From Clostridia bacterium (GTDB taxonomy: Bacteria; Bacillota; Clostridia; Oscillospirales; CAG-272), in the NCBI GenBank assembly GCA_028720145.1, contig JAQYLJ010000051.1, forward strand, positions 1 through 39,831: a DNA stretch of 39,831 nucleotides, written 5' to 3'. The position numbers were made by a program, and so were the translations under genes. A model generated the notes under the pieces. The model was given only the letters and a program-made list of their open reading frames with translations, searched no databases and was not told the origin of the DNA. Below, one piece after another: positions 23,954 through 31,995 of the stretch (positions are counted from its first letter, which is position 1; each line of letters opens with the position of its first letter).

Positions 23954-25105
23954 ATGGAAAACAGCGAGAGACCCATCAAAATACTGCATCTCGGGGATGT
24001 CTTTTTGGACTGTCCCTTTTCTTCCATGCGCGCGGAGGACAGCGCCGCGAGACGGCGCGAGACGCGGGAGACATTTCTGCGGGCGGTGAAGTATGCGTCC
24101 GAAGAAGAAATCGACCTCGTCCTCATTTCGGGGAACCTGACGGACAGCCACTATGCGACTTTCGACACCCTCGAACTGCTCGGGCGCGCATTCGCGAGTG
24201 CGCCGAAATGCCGTTTTCTGATTACTCCCGCCCTGCATGACCCGGCAGAAGAGAACTGCCTGTGGCGGTTCGGTCACTTCCCCGAGAATGTGCGGGTCTT
24301 TACGAGTGAGCAGGTGACACCCGTCTCCTATCCCGAACTCGGCGTGACGGTGTACGGCTGGGCGTTTGTCAAAGAGAACTATCCCGCGTCGCCGCTCCCG
24401 ATGACGGACGGCGCGCACGCCGACGCAGACGGTATCCGCATCGTGATGGGCTATGCCGAAGTCGGAGACGGTACGGGGGAGGCACCCCTCACGGTCTCGG
24501 AAATCGGGATGTTCGGCGGCGACTATGTCGCGCTCTCGGGCGGCAGACTCTTCGACGGATTCCATCGGGTGGAGAACACGGTGTACGCTTACAGCGGTGC
24601 GCTCGAACACGCATCCTATGAGGAGCCGGGCTTCGGCGGTGCGAACCGCGTAACCATTACCCCCGTTGCGGGCAGTCGCCCGCGGGTGGAGTGCGCGCGC
24701 CTCGACCTAGGATGCCGCCGCTACGCGATGGAGGAATTTGACATTACCGGAGTAGACAACCCCAACGAGGTACTGAACCGAATCACCGCGGTCATTCGGG
24801 AACGCGGCTATGGGCGCGAGACCGCGCTCAAAGTGATTCTGACGGGGAAGACCCCGTTCGGCTTCGCCATCCCCCGCACGCTGACGAACGAGAATTTCGG
24901 GCTGTCTGTCTTTGAACTCGAAGACCGCACCCTGCCGCTCTTCGACGACAGTCGGGTCGCCCGCGACATGACCGTCCGCGGTGAGGTATGCCGCACGCTC
25001 ATCCCCATCATGCGCAGCGGCACCGAAGAGGAACGCCGCGCCGCCGCCTACGCGCTCAAAGTCGGACTCGGTGCGCTCAATGGGCGCGATGTGACGAAAC
25101 TGTAA
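23954..25105 (+). CDS. Degenerate YhaO/SbcD-like metallophosphoesterase (probable pseudoenzyme)
   Basis: A 383-residue protein with the layout of the YhaO / Mre11-type DNA repair exonucleases: ILHLGDVFLDCPF at the N-terminus, LVLISGNLTD, FLITPALHDP, DYVALSGGRLF, and a C-terminal capping region. The metal-site motifs are eroded. DxH is Asp15-Val-Phe17, GDxxD is Gly60-Asn61-Leu-Thr-Asp64, GNHD is Ala93-Leu94-His95-Asp96, the LHG histidine is Met165, and GHxH is Ser195-Gly-Gly-Arg198. Only Asp15 and His95 of the seven usual ligands remain. The frame is intact, with a good RBS (GGGAGG), promoter and terminator, so the gene looks kept, not decayed. The usual SbcC/YhaN ATPase partner is not adjacent. 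A structural or nucleic-acid-binding role is inferred. Confidence 0.7.
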   Translation: MENSERPIKILHLGDVFLDCPFSSMRAEDSAARRRETRETFLRAVKYASEEEIDLVLISGNLTDSHYATFDTLELLGRAFASAPKCRFLITPALHDPAEENCLWRFGHFPENVRVFTSEQVTPVSYPELGVTVYGWAFVKENYPASPLPMTDGAHADADGIRIVMGYAEVGDGTGEAPLTVSEIGMFGGDYVALSGGRLFDGFHRVENTVYAYSGALEHASYEEPGFGGANRVTITPVAGSRPRVECARLDLGCRRYAMEEFDITGVDNPNEVLNRITAVIRERGYGRETALKVILTGKTPFGFAIPRTLTNENFGLSVFELEDRTLPLFDDSRVARDMTVRGEVCRTLIPIMRSGTEEERRAAAYALKVGLGALNGRDVTKL

Positions 25106-25200
25106 CGCCCGCGTGCGTTCTGTGTGGGTTGTGTACAGACGGAAATAGATTTTACTGTCAAATGAAAACACGACAGAAGAGAACAAGAAGAAATACAACC

Positions 25201-25234
25201 GGCGCGACCGGGCGGTCGCGCCTCTCTTATTTTG
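25201..25234 (+). terminator. Intrinsic terminator after the degenerate phosphoesterase gene
   Basis: GGCGCGACC (25201-25209) pairs with GGTCGCGCC (25214-25222) around GGGC, followed by TCTCTTATTTTG. It also lies after the stop of the convergent EamA gene. Confidence 0.8.
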
Positions 25235-25292
25235 AGACCATGAGAAGAGCAGGTGCTCTTCAAGGGTCGGTGGTCTTCACTTGCGAAAACCC

Positions 25293-26351
25293 TTATTGGG
25301 ATTCTTCATTGTCTTTGGAATCCTCGCCGGCTTGCACGGCGGGGAACTCGTCCGAGAGTTCCGCTTGCGTAACGGGGACGGTCGGGTCGGACACGGGGGG
25401 TGGGGCGACGGGTTTATGGCGGATGCGCGCCCACCAAACACCGAGCGGGAGCTGCGAGAAAATAATCGCCGCGAGAATGACGGCACAGCCGACGATTTGA
25501 TAGGCGGTCATGGTTTCATCGAGGAAAATGACACCGCCTACAAGACCGAAGACCGATTCGAGCGACATGATGAGCGAGGCGATCGTCGGGGTGCCGGACA
25601 TCTGCTGTCCGACGACCTGACAGGTGTAGGCGACCCCGCAGGAGAGAATCCCGAGATAGAGCAGGTGGGGCAGGGCGGTGAGAAGATCCGCGCCCGTAAA
25701 GGAAACCCCTTGAATCAACGCGCCGGGGACGGCGATGACACCCGCGACAAAGAACTGGACCGCCGAGAGCCGCACGGGATCGGTGCCGGGAGAGAAAATG
25801 TCGATCAGCGTGATATGCAGACCGAAACACGCGGCGGACCCGAGAAGCAGAAAATCATATCCCGTGAGTCCGGAGCCACCACCCGTCCCGGCGGTAAGCA
25901 GATACGCGCCGACCAGCGCAATGACGACGCTGAGCCAGACATTCCAAGAGGCGATCTTTTTCCGAATGAGACCGTAGAACGGGACGAACGCCATATAGAG
26001 CGCGGTCAGAAACGATGCTTTCCCGGGAGGAGAGCCGATGAGCCCGAACTGTTGGAGCACCGTGGCGAGGAGCAGTGCCATCCCGCAGAAAACGCCCCCG
26101 AAGAGTTCGCGTTTCGTGAGATCGATGAAAAAGCGATTCTTCGGAGAAAAGAGTACCCGCCCGCTGTGTTTTGTACGATCGAATATAAGGATTGCGGGAA
26201 TCAGGACGAGCGACCCGAGGAGGAATCGTATGGCGTTCAGCGCCACGGCGGGGATATGATCGCCCGCGACTTTCTGCGCCGTGAAGGCGAACCCCCAGAT
26301 GAGGGCGGTCAAGAGAAGGAGGAGGTTCCCTCCCAGTTTTTTTGTTTTCAT
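25293..26351 (-). CDS. EamA/DMT family transporter
   Basis: A 352-residue inner-membrane protein with ten hydrophobic segments in two EamA repeats. The first repeat begins LLLLLTALIWGFAFTAQKVAGD, and the second carries SLESVFGLVGGVIFLDETMT, a hallmark of the family, near residues 260-280. A hydrophilic, acidic Pro-rich C-terminal tail of about 45 residues is unusual in length. Substrates in this family include amino acids and metabolites; none can be assigned here. The ATG at 26351 follows AAAGGAG. The longer frame upstream is not supported. No clear promoter with the window's usual pattern was found on the minus strand, and the tRNA-Val terminator lies 90 bp upstream. Confidence 0.88.
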   Translation of the reverse strand: MKTKKLGGNLLLLLTALIWGFAFTAQKVAGDHIPAVALNAIRFLLGSLVLIPAILIFDRTKHSGRVLFSPKNRFFIDLTKRELFGGVFCGMALLLATVLQQFGLIGSPPGKASFLTALYMAFVPFYGLIRKKIASWNVWLSVVIALVGAYLLTAGTGGGSGLTGYDFLLLGSAACFGLHITLIDIFSPGTDPVRLSAVQFFVAGVIAVPGALIQGVSFTGADLLTALPHLLYLGILSCGVAYTCQVVGQQMSGTPTIASLIMSLESVFGLVGGVIFLDETMTAYQIVGCAVILAAIIFSQLPLGVWWARIRHKPVAPPPVSDPTVPVTQAELSDEFPAVQAGEDSKDNEESQ

Positions 26352-26366
26352 GGGGCTCCTTTCGCG

Positions 26367-26395
26367 TTGACTTCTCGCGTGCGGCGTGGTAAAAT
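26367..26395 (+). promoter_or_regulatory. Near-consensus plus-strand promoter antisense to the EamA leader and tRNA-Val genes
   Basis: TTGACT (26367-26372), 17-bp spacer, TAAAAT (26390-26395), with TGG extended -10. Transcription would start near 26402 and run through the tRNA terminator and both tRNAs in antisense toward the helicase gene at 26783. No gene lies directly behind it. Confidence 0.45.
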
Positions 26396-26437
26396 CGAAA
26401 CACAACCGATGCCGCGTCGGAGGCGGGCATTGTGGCA

Positions 26438-26479
26438 CGAAAAAGAGAAAAACACGCACTTGCACGGCAAATGCGTGTT
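26438..26479 (-). terminator. Intrinsic terminator of the tRNA-Val operon
   Basis: AACACGCA (26451-26458) pairs with TGCGTGTT (26472-26479), with an inner TTGC/GCAA pair, followed on the minus strand by TTTTCTCTTTTTC. It begins 2 bp after the CCA end of tRNA-Val(GAC). Confidence 0.85.
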
Positions 26480-26480
26480 A

Positions 26481-26557
26481 TGGTGGAGACAACAGGACTC
26501 GGACCTGTGACCCCTTGCATGTCAAGCAAGTACTCTAACCAACTGAGCTATGCCTCC
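26481..26557 (-). tRNA. tRNA-Val (anticodon GAC), with C55 in the T-loop
   Basis: A 77-nt cloverleaf including encoded CCA. Acceptor stem GGAGGCA/TGTCTCC (one G-T pair), D-arm with GG, and anticodon loop TTGACAT, where the anticodon GAC is the complement of 26521-26523 and reads GUC/GUU. The T-stem is ACAGG/CCTGT. The T-loop reads TCCGAGT, so position 55 is C (complement of 26502) instead of the nearly invariant U that becomes pseudouridine. The D-stem has a G10-U25 wobble. Second gene of a two-tRNA transcript. Confidence 0.93.
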
Positions 26558-26578
26558 GATTGAAAGCCGTGCGGTACA

Positions 26579-26655
26579 TGGTGGAGACAATAGGACTCGA
26601 ACCTATGACCTCTTGCATGTGAAGCAAGCGCTCTAACCGACTGAGCTATGCCTCC
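26579..26655 (-). tRNA. tRNA-Val (anticodon CAC)
   Basis: A 77-nt cloverleaf with encoded CCA. The anticodon loop is TTCACAT; the anticodon CAC (complement of 26619-26621) reads GUG. The T-loop TTCGAGT is canonical. It is very similar to the neighbouring GAC gene, with compensating changes in the T-stem (ATAGG/CCTAT), and is probably its paralogue. First gene after a near-consensus promoter. Confidence 0.96.
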
Positions 26656-26685
26656 GAAATGCCGCACAGACTTGTGACATGGTGT

Positions 26686-26714
26686 ATTATAACAACTTGT
26701 CGTGCAAAAAGCAA
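26686..26714 (-). promoter_or_regulatory. Promoter of the tRNA-Val genes
   Basis: On the minus strand TTGCTT (26714-26709), 17-bp spacer, TATAAT (26691-26686), with TGT extended -10, about 30 bp before the first tRNA. Confidence 0.85.
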
Positions 26715-26782
26715 TACTTTTTCAAAAATTTTTGGTTCCCGCACCTTTTTAGGGGTACGGAGACAAGAGAGGAGGGTGCGTC

Positions 26783-29155
26783 GTGCATTACGATCAGGAG
26801 AGAAAAACGCTCTGTTTTTCAGGAGCGGAACTCGTGGATTTCGCCCGTCGGCGCACCACTCCCACCTATCGTGACGAGGCAGAAGAAGAACAGAGCGCCG
26901 AGGGGCGCGAAGTATGGCGCAGGCAGCTCATCGGGCAGCAGGACGGCATTCCGCTCACGGGAGAATTTACCCGCGAGGGGCAGGCATTCTCGGTCACGAT
27001 GACCGTGGACGACCTGACGGGCGGATGCGTGACGCTGATTTACCCCATGGCGGGGAACCCCAAATCCCCCGACCCCGAGACGATGCGGCGCGCGCGCGGC
27101 ATGGGATTCCTCGCCGCGTATCTCGCAGAGCATAACTGCGGCGGGTCATTTTCTCTGAAAATCTACTTCGTCAGTCCGCTCACCCCGTTCCCCGAAGTAT
27201 ACGAGGAGGAGCCGAAACACGGGGCTTCCGCTCGCTTTTTTGAGAGACTGTGCGACCGCGCGGTGGTACACGCCGCGCCTCTCATCGACCGACAGGTGCG
27301 CCGCCTGCCGACCCTAGTATCCTGCCGTTTCCCATACCCCGCGGTGCGGGAGGGACAGAGGGAACTCATGGAGACGGTCTATACCACACTCGCGCACGGT
27401 CGCCGTCTGTATGCCTGTGCGCCGACCGGTATCGGAAAGACGGTGTCGGTGCTCTATCCCGCCGTCCGCGCACTCGGGGAGGGAAAGGTCGAAAAGGTCT
27501 TTTACCTCACCCCGAAGAACACCGCTTCGCTCGCCGCCGCCGAGACTCTGACCGCACTCCAAAAGGCGGGCGCGGAGGTGCGCGGGGTGTGTCTGAGCGC
27601 AAAAGACAGTATCTGCCCCGAGGGGCGGGTCTGTCGGAAACGCGAACCCTGCCGTCTCTCCCCCTCGGCACCCACGCGGGAGGACCAAGCCACGCGGTTT
27701 CTGCTCGAACGGAACGCCGCGGTGGTGACCCGCGAGATGCTGCTCGACGTGGGACGGCAATTCCGCGTCTGCCCGTACGAACTGGGGTTGCGGTACAGTC
27801 TGTACTGCGATGTGATTATCTGTGACTACAACTATCTCTTCGACCCGCGGGTCGCTCTGAAACGCTATTTCACCGAGGGGGGCAACTATGCGTTCCTCAT
27901 CGACGAGGCGCACAACCTCGCCGAGCGGGTGCGGGAAAGTTACGCGACCCACCTCTCGCTCGCCTATCTCGCCCGTCTCAAAAAGCTGACGGTCGGGGTG
28001 CGCGACCTCACGCGGGAAGTCGAGCGGTTCATCTACTTCTACCGTGAGATGATGTCGCGGCTCCTGCGGGGAGAAGTACGGGAGGAAAAGGCGGGGGAGA
28101 GGACCGCGTTTCTCGCGTCGCACGAACTCCCGGACGGCTATCTCACCGAAGTATTCGGACTGGCGTACGCCCTCTTCGACGCGCTCCCGCGCCTTTCCGA
28201 CGAGAAGCGGCTCGCCCTGACGCCCGAGGCGTATCAGCTCAAAAACATGGCGGAGAAACTCGCGCATTTCGATGAGCGTTTTATCGCGTTTCTGCGCTAT
28301 CGTGCGGGGGACTTCTATCTCGATACGCTGTGTCTCGACCCCGCCGCGGTCATCGACGAGCGGCTGTCGCTCGGGCGGTCTGCCGTCCTCTTTTCCGCGA
28401 CTCTTTCGCCCCTCCCGTATTATCGGGAGATTCTCGGCGGCAGGAGAAACGACCTCTCGCTCGAAGTGCCGTCCCCCTTCGACGAGGAACATCTCGCCGT
28501 CTGCGCGATGGACAAGATCTCCACCCGCTATCTCGAACGCGAGGACACGGTGCGGGAAGTGGTGAGAGCCATTCTGACAACCGTCAAGGCGAAACCAGGG
28601 AACTATATGGTATTCTGTCCCTCGTATCACTATCTTATCCGTCTGCACGAGGCACTCCAAAAAGCCGTCCCCGCGCTCGAAACTTTGTGTCAGTCGCAGA
28701 ATATGTCGCAAGCCGAGCGGGAACAATTTCTCGCTAGGTTCGACGCGGCGAGCAAGACCGCGCTCGTGGGATTCTGCGTCATGGGCGGCATCTACTCCGA
28801 GGGCATCGACCTCGTAGGGAAACGCCTGATCGGTGCCGTGGTCGTGGGGGTCGGGCTCCCGCAACTCTCGGATGAGCGCGAAGCCATCCGCGCCTATTTT
28901 GACGAGAAGAACGAAGAGGGCAGAGGGTTCGCCTATGTCTACCCCGGGATGAACCGCGTACTTCAAGCCGCAGGGCGGGTCATCCGAACCGAAAACGACC
29001 GCGGGGTGGTACTGCTCATCGACGACCGATTCGCATCCCCCGAATACAGACACCTCATCCCGCCCCATTGGCATGGGCTCCGCTATGTCGGCTCCTCGCG
29101 CGACCTCGCGCATCTGCTCGACGTGTTTTGGCACGGAGAGGGAAAGAACCGATAG
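26783..29155 (+). CDS. XPD/DinG-like Fe-S superfamily 2 DNA helicase
   Basis: A 790-residue ATP-dependent helicase. After an N-terminal region of about 190 residues of unclear fold come Walker A APTGIGKT (213-220) and the Fe-S cluster cysteines Cys278, Cys284, Cys290 and Cys330 (DSICPEG, RVC, EPC, FRVCPYE). Walker B/DEAH follows at 374-377 (LIDEAHNL), then the helicase C-terminal domain with SATLSP, the MGGIYSEGIDL segment and QAAGRVIR. This matches the Rad3/XPD/DinG family, which unwinds DNA 5' to 3' and acts in repair. The start is GTG at 26783 with AGGAGGG upstream. It is probably transcribed alone or with the small membrane protein. The exact role (DinG, YoaA or a clostridial subgroup) cannot be told. 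Its own promoter was not found. Confidence 0.9.
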   Translation: MHYDQERKTLCFSGAELVDFARRRTTPTYRDEAEEEQSAEGREVWRRQLIGQQDGIPLTGEFTREGQAFSVTMTVDDLTGGCVTLIYPMAGNPKSPDPETMRRARGMGFLAAYLAEHNCGGSFSLKIYFVSPLTPFPEVYEEEPKHGASARFFERLCDRAVVHAAPLIDRQVRRLPTLVSCRFPYPAVREGQRELMETVYTTLAHGRRLYACAPTGIGKTVSVLYPAVRALGEGKVEKVFYLTPKNTASLAAAETLTALQKAGAEVRGVCLSAKDSICPEGRVCRKREPCRLSPSAPTREDQATRFLLERNAAVVTREMLLDVGRQFRVCPYELGLRYSLYCDVIICDYNYLFDPRVALKRYFTEGGNYAFLIDEAHNLAERVRESYATHLSLAYLARLKKLTVGVRDLTREVERFIYFYREMMSRLLRGEVREEKAGERTAFLASHELPDGYLTEVFGLAYALFDALPRLSDEKRLALTPEAYQLKNMAEKLAHFDERFIAFLRYRAGDFYLDTLCLDPAAVIDERLSLGRSAVLFSATLSPLPYYREILGGRRNDLSLEVPSPFDEEHLAVCAMDKISTRYLEREDTVREVVRAILTTVKAKPGNYMVFCPSYHYLIRLHEALQKAVPALETLCQSQNMSQAEREQFLARFDAASKTALVGFCVMGGIYSEGIDLVGKRLIGAVVVGVGLPQLSDEREAIRAYFDEKNEEGRGFAYVYPGMNRVLQAAGRVIRTENDRGVVLLIDDRFASPEYRHLIPPHWHGLRYVGSSRDLAHLLDVFWHGEGKNR

Positions 29156-29242
29156 TCGGAGAAAAGACGGAGAACAGGCGGACATCCGCCCCGTCCCGCG
29201 AACGGCGGGAAACCCGAGAGAAAGGAGACCGAGGACAGATAA

Positions 29243-29623
29243 ATGAATCAAGTCTTATTTGTATTTTCACAGAACCTTCTTCTCGCGAGTGGTGCGGGAG
29301 ACGCGCTCAAGGCTTTCTTCGGGTATCTCATCGGGAGTCCCGTCCCGGGGGCGAGTATTTGGCAGACCGTCCTCGGTGGGGTGATGGTGATAGGGGGTTT
29401 TATCGCGGTATTTCTCCTCGCCGCGCTGATTCTCTACCGCGTGAAAATGCCCCTGCCACCCGAGGAGCGGGACGGCTCGTCCGAGGGGAAAGCGGAGGAA
29501 TCCGAAAAAGTAACGGAGGAAGAATCAAAAGAGGAATCGGAAGAGAGTCTCGGGGTGACCGAAACGCCCGAGAATTCGGAGAAACAGGACGGAGAGCCGC
29601 CACATGATACGGCATCTCTTTGA
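29243..29623 (+). CDS. Small single-span membrane protein of unknown function
   Basis: A 126-residue protein I do not recognise. It has a hydrophobic N-terminal part, one strong membrane segment (about residues 41-66, TVLGGVMVIGGFIAVFLLAALIL), a short YRVKMPLPP linker and an acidic, Glu/Ser-rich C-terminal tail. The shape recalls OadG-like gamma subunits of sodium-pump decarboxylases, but no diagnostic motif supports that. It starts 87 bp after the helicase gene; that gap holds two small hairpins (a GGCGGA/TCCGCC pair and a CCCGC/GCGGG pair) and GAAAGGAG somewhat far from the ATG. A good terminator follows. Confidence 0.6.
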   Translation: MNQVLFVFSQNLLLASGAGDALKAFFGYLIGSPVPGASIWQTVLGGVMVIGGFIAVFLLAALILYRVKMPLPPEERDGSSEGKAEESEKVTEEESKEESEESLGVTETPENSEKQDGEPPHDTASL

Positions 29624-29637
29624 CGCAAATTTCAGAT

Positions 29638-29671
29638 GCGCCTCGGGGGAACCGAGGCGCTTTCTTTTTTG
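29638..29671 (+). terminator. Intrinsic terminator of the helicase/membrane-protein unit
   Basis: GCGCCTCGG (29638-29646) pairs with CCGAGGCGC (29652-29660), then TTTCTTTTTTG. It lies between convergent genes. Confidence 0.88.
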
Positions 29672-29689
29672 TTTTACGCGGGTTGTTTT

Positions 29690-30961
29690 TCACGCGGGCG
29701 CATCGAAAAGCGCGAGGGTGGAAAGAAGCAGAAGCCCCGCGGGAGAGAGCGACAGCCCGCAATAGAACAGGCGGTCGTCCGAGAGCGGACAGGAGAGGGT
29801 ACAGGTCTCGCGGGGGGGCCCGCCTGAGAGAAACGGCACATCCGCGTCGGAGAGCGCGCCCGTATGGCGGTCGGCATCCGATAGGGCAGAGGACGGCACG
29901 AGGGGGGTGATACAGAGCAGGGCGTTCGGGAGATTGCAGTAGATGCGCCCGCCAAGTGTGACGAGGGTCATCAGACAAGCATCAACAGGCGAGTCCTCGA
30001 CCCGATAGACCTCACGGACGGTGCCGCTCGCGGGGGAAAGGGCGAGGACACGGTCATCGACCGCGTAATAGAGGGTCTCGCCGTCTACCGTGGCGAACGC
30101 GCCGTAAGAGTCCGCAAGTTCCCAAGAGAGTAAGCTCGTGCCGTTCGCCGCGTGGGGGGCATCCCATGCAACTCCCGCCCATGTCTCATCCGCCGCCGCA
30201 CGGCGGGCGGCGAGTTCCTCATCGGTGAGCAAAAAGTAGGTGTGCGGGACCCTGCCGGGATAGGGGAGGAGCGTCTCGTCCCATGTGAGGTCGAGGTGAT
30301 ACCAGTCCAAGCCTATCTGCACCTGATTCCATGCATGGGTGTGGGAAAAACAGGTCACACATGCCGCGGGCACCTCGACCTCTCGCGCGAGGGCGAGAAA
30401 CAACAGCGAATACGCCTGACAGACCCCGTGCCCCTCACGGAGCAGGGTGTAGGGGTCCGAGACATGGGCGCCCGGGTCATAGGAGAAGTCCAGAACCATG
30501 CGGTCGTGCAGATAGGCGACCCGCGCGAGCGGGGAACGATAGGTTTTGGCGGGGGCGGCATATGCCCGAACCCGAGACGCGAAATCGGCGCGTGCCTCTC
30601 GGAGGGCATCGCCCGTGAAACGGTAGGACGGCGTGAGGGAGACGGGGGAGCGCATCGACTCTGCCTGTCGGCCGCTCGGGTCGAACGAGAGCGTATAGGT
30701 GGGAGAGACAAAAAAGAAATCCGGCTCTTCCGCGAGAAGATGGGCGAGGGTGTCCGCGACCTCTTCTTCGGTCGGACGGTAGGCACGGAGGTCGATGACC
30801 TCTGCCGTCTCGCGCAACTGCGCGGCGAGATAGTCGGACAGCGGGAACGCGGCGGAATCTGCGCCCCCGTCGGTTTTCGGTGCGGTCGAACGGCATCCGA
30901 GCAAGACGGGCAAGAGAAAAAACAGGAGAAAGAGGAAACACACGCGTATCAATCTCTTCAT
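29690..30961 (-). CDS. Transglutaminase-like domain lipoprotein
   Basis: A 423-residue exported protein. The signal peptide ends in LPVLLGC with lipobox Cys23. A transglutaminase-like (papain-fold) domain spans about residues 145-230 with an apparent full triad: Cys181 in REGHGVCQAYS, His209 in SHTHAWNQV, and Asp224 in WYHLDLTWDE. The remaining 190 residues have repeated beta-strand-like stretches, perhaps a small propeller-like or Ig-like module; that part is not recognised. Bacterial secreted members are usually proteases or amidases rather than cross-linkers. RBS AAAGGAG. It is convergent with the upstream unit and has no partner gene on the same strand. Confidence 0.85.
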   Translation of the reverse strand: MKRLIRVCFLFLLFFLLPVLLGCRSTAPKTDGGADSAAFPLSDYLAAQLRETAEVIDLRAYRPTEEEVADTLAHLLAEEPDFFFVSPTYTLSFDPSGRQAESMRSPVSLTPSYRFTGDALREARADFASRVRAYAAPAKTYRSPLARVAYLHDRMVLDFSYDPGAHVSDPYTLLREGHGVCQAYSLLFLALAREVEVPAACVTCFSHTHAWNQVQIGLDWYHLDLTWDETLLPYPGRVPHTYFLLTDEELAARRAAADETWAGVAWDAPHAANGTSLLSWELADSYGAFATVDGETLYYAVDDRVLALSPASGTVREVYRVEDSPVDACLMTLVTLGGRIYCNLPNALLCITPLVPSSALSDADRHTGALSDADVPFLSGGPPRETCTLSCPLSDDRLFYCGLSLSPAGLLLLSTLALFDAPA

Positions 30962-31170
30962 CGGGTACTCCTTTGCGGTAGTACGATAGTATGCCCGCGG
31001 GCGGGGAATTTATGTAAACGGCAGACACTTCCCGCGTGACGGGGAGAACGGGAAATCGGGAAATACACAAAGAGATGCCGTAGTTACGGCTCCGCTCTGC
31101 CAAAATCGGCGGGGAAAGGCAAGTACCCGCCCCATCAAGCATAGGATGGTAGAAAAAAGGGGGGCGGCAA

Positions 31171-31944
31171 ATGGCAAGGGGAAAAGACAAGGCGGAGCGC
31201 AAGCACTTCCGCAAGAAAAACGGGGACAGAGCCGAGGGCGCGCACGACACCCCACTTCTCCGAGAGGGTGTGCAGGGATGCGGGGAGACGGTCGGGGTGA
31301 AAAATGTACGGAAGCTCTGGCTCGAAGAGGGGGTGCCGGTGCTCGAACTCATGATGCAGTTCCCCGAGACCACGGGACTGCCCGCCTCGGTCGGGGCGTA
31401 CTATGACGCGCTCGCCACGGCATTCATCGAGAACGCCGAGCGGGAACTCTACCCCACCGCGCGGGAGGCGTATCTGCGGGACCCCTCGCCCGCCAAACGG
31501 TTTTCCTTTCGCCGCTTCCGCCTGAAAACGGTATGCACGGCGCTGAAATGGAAAAACTGTCTATCGGTCACAAGGAAAATCGAGTGGAGCGCGGGCGGCG
31601 AGAAAAAAGAGGTGACCGAGGGAGAGGTCTTCTCTCTTCCCGATGGGCATCTCGTCCCGCTCTCTTGCTTTCTCTCCCGCCACATCCTCCGAAAAATCGG
31701 GAGACGCGAGCGGGTCGGGCGCATCCCTCGTTCGGCGGCGTTCGCGCTCTCGGAGACGGGAGACCCCTTGCTCTTCACGATGCGGGGTCCGCTGCTTCTC
31801 TCGCGGGAGACGGTCGGGCGCAGGAAAAAACAAAAGGGGAAAAAGAGGGCAAAGCGAGCGGGCAAAGACCTCGCGGAAAAGCAAAAGAACGGGGGGTCTG
31901 CGTCCGCGGAAGAATCCGCACGGGGGAACCGCTCGGTTCCATAG
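31171..31944 (+). CDS. DUF3298/RsiV-like protein without signal peptide
   Basis: A 257-residue, strongly basic protein. The middle (about residues 55-160) matches by eye the pattern of clostridial DUF3298 proteins: VLELMMQFPETTG, YYDALATAFIENAERELYPTA(REAY), then a beta-rich part ending in FSLPDGHLVPLSCF. The GGAHG-type motif usual in the family is replaced by AGGEKKEV. The N- and C-terminal ends are Lys/Arg-rich, and neither a signal peptide nor a membrane segment is seen, whereas RsiV-type members are membrane anti-sigma factors. So it may act in the cytoplasm, perhaps in the spore; that is a guess. The start is the ATG after GGGGGG at moderate spacing. The neighbours give no hint. Confidence 0.5.
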   Translation: MARGKDKAERKHFRKKNGDRAEGAHDTPLLREGVQGCGETVGVKNVRKLWLEEGVPVLELMMQFPETTGLPASVGAYYDALATAFIENAERELYPTAREAYLRDPSPAKRFSFRRFRLKTVCTALKWKNCLSVTRKIEWSAGGEKKEVTEGEVFSLPDGHLVPLSCFLSRHILRKIGRRERVGRIPRSAAFALSETGDPLLFTMRGPLLLSRETVGRRKKQKGKKRAKRAGKDLAEKQKNGGSASAEESARGNRSVP

Positions 31945-31995
31945 GCGTTCAGCCGAAGAATCCGCGGGAAACAGTCGGAAATTCATAAATTATTC

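Noticed and set aside
25281..26510. 409-codon plus-strand open frame opposite the EamA gene
   Set aside because: Antisense of ten membrane segments gives a highly charged protein without recognisable motifs, and it would run into a tRNA. The antisense promoter at 26367 lies inside it, not before it.
26409..26513. Short plus-strand frame behind the antisense promoter
   Set aside because: It has an ATG close to the predicted start, but no RBS, and its end lies in the complement of a tRNA; more likely non-coding if transcribed.
27314..29251. 645-codon minus-strand open frame opposite the helicase gene
   Set aside because: It mirrors a GC-rich gene with all helicase motifs on the plus strand, has no RBS and gives a composition typical of antisense frames.
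29243..29623. OadG-type gamma subunit of a sodium-pump decarboxylase
   Set aside because: Only the one-helix-plus-acidic-tail shape agrees; no decarboxylase alpha or beta genes are nearby and no conserved motif was seen.
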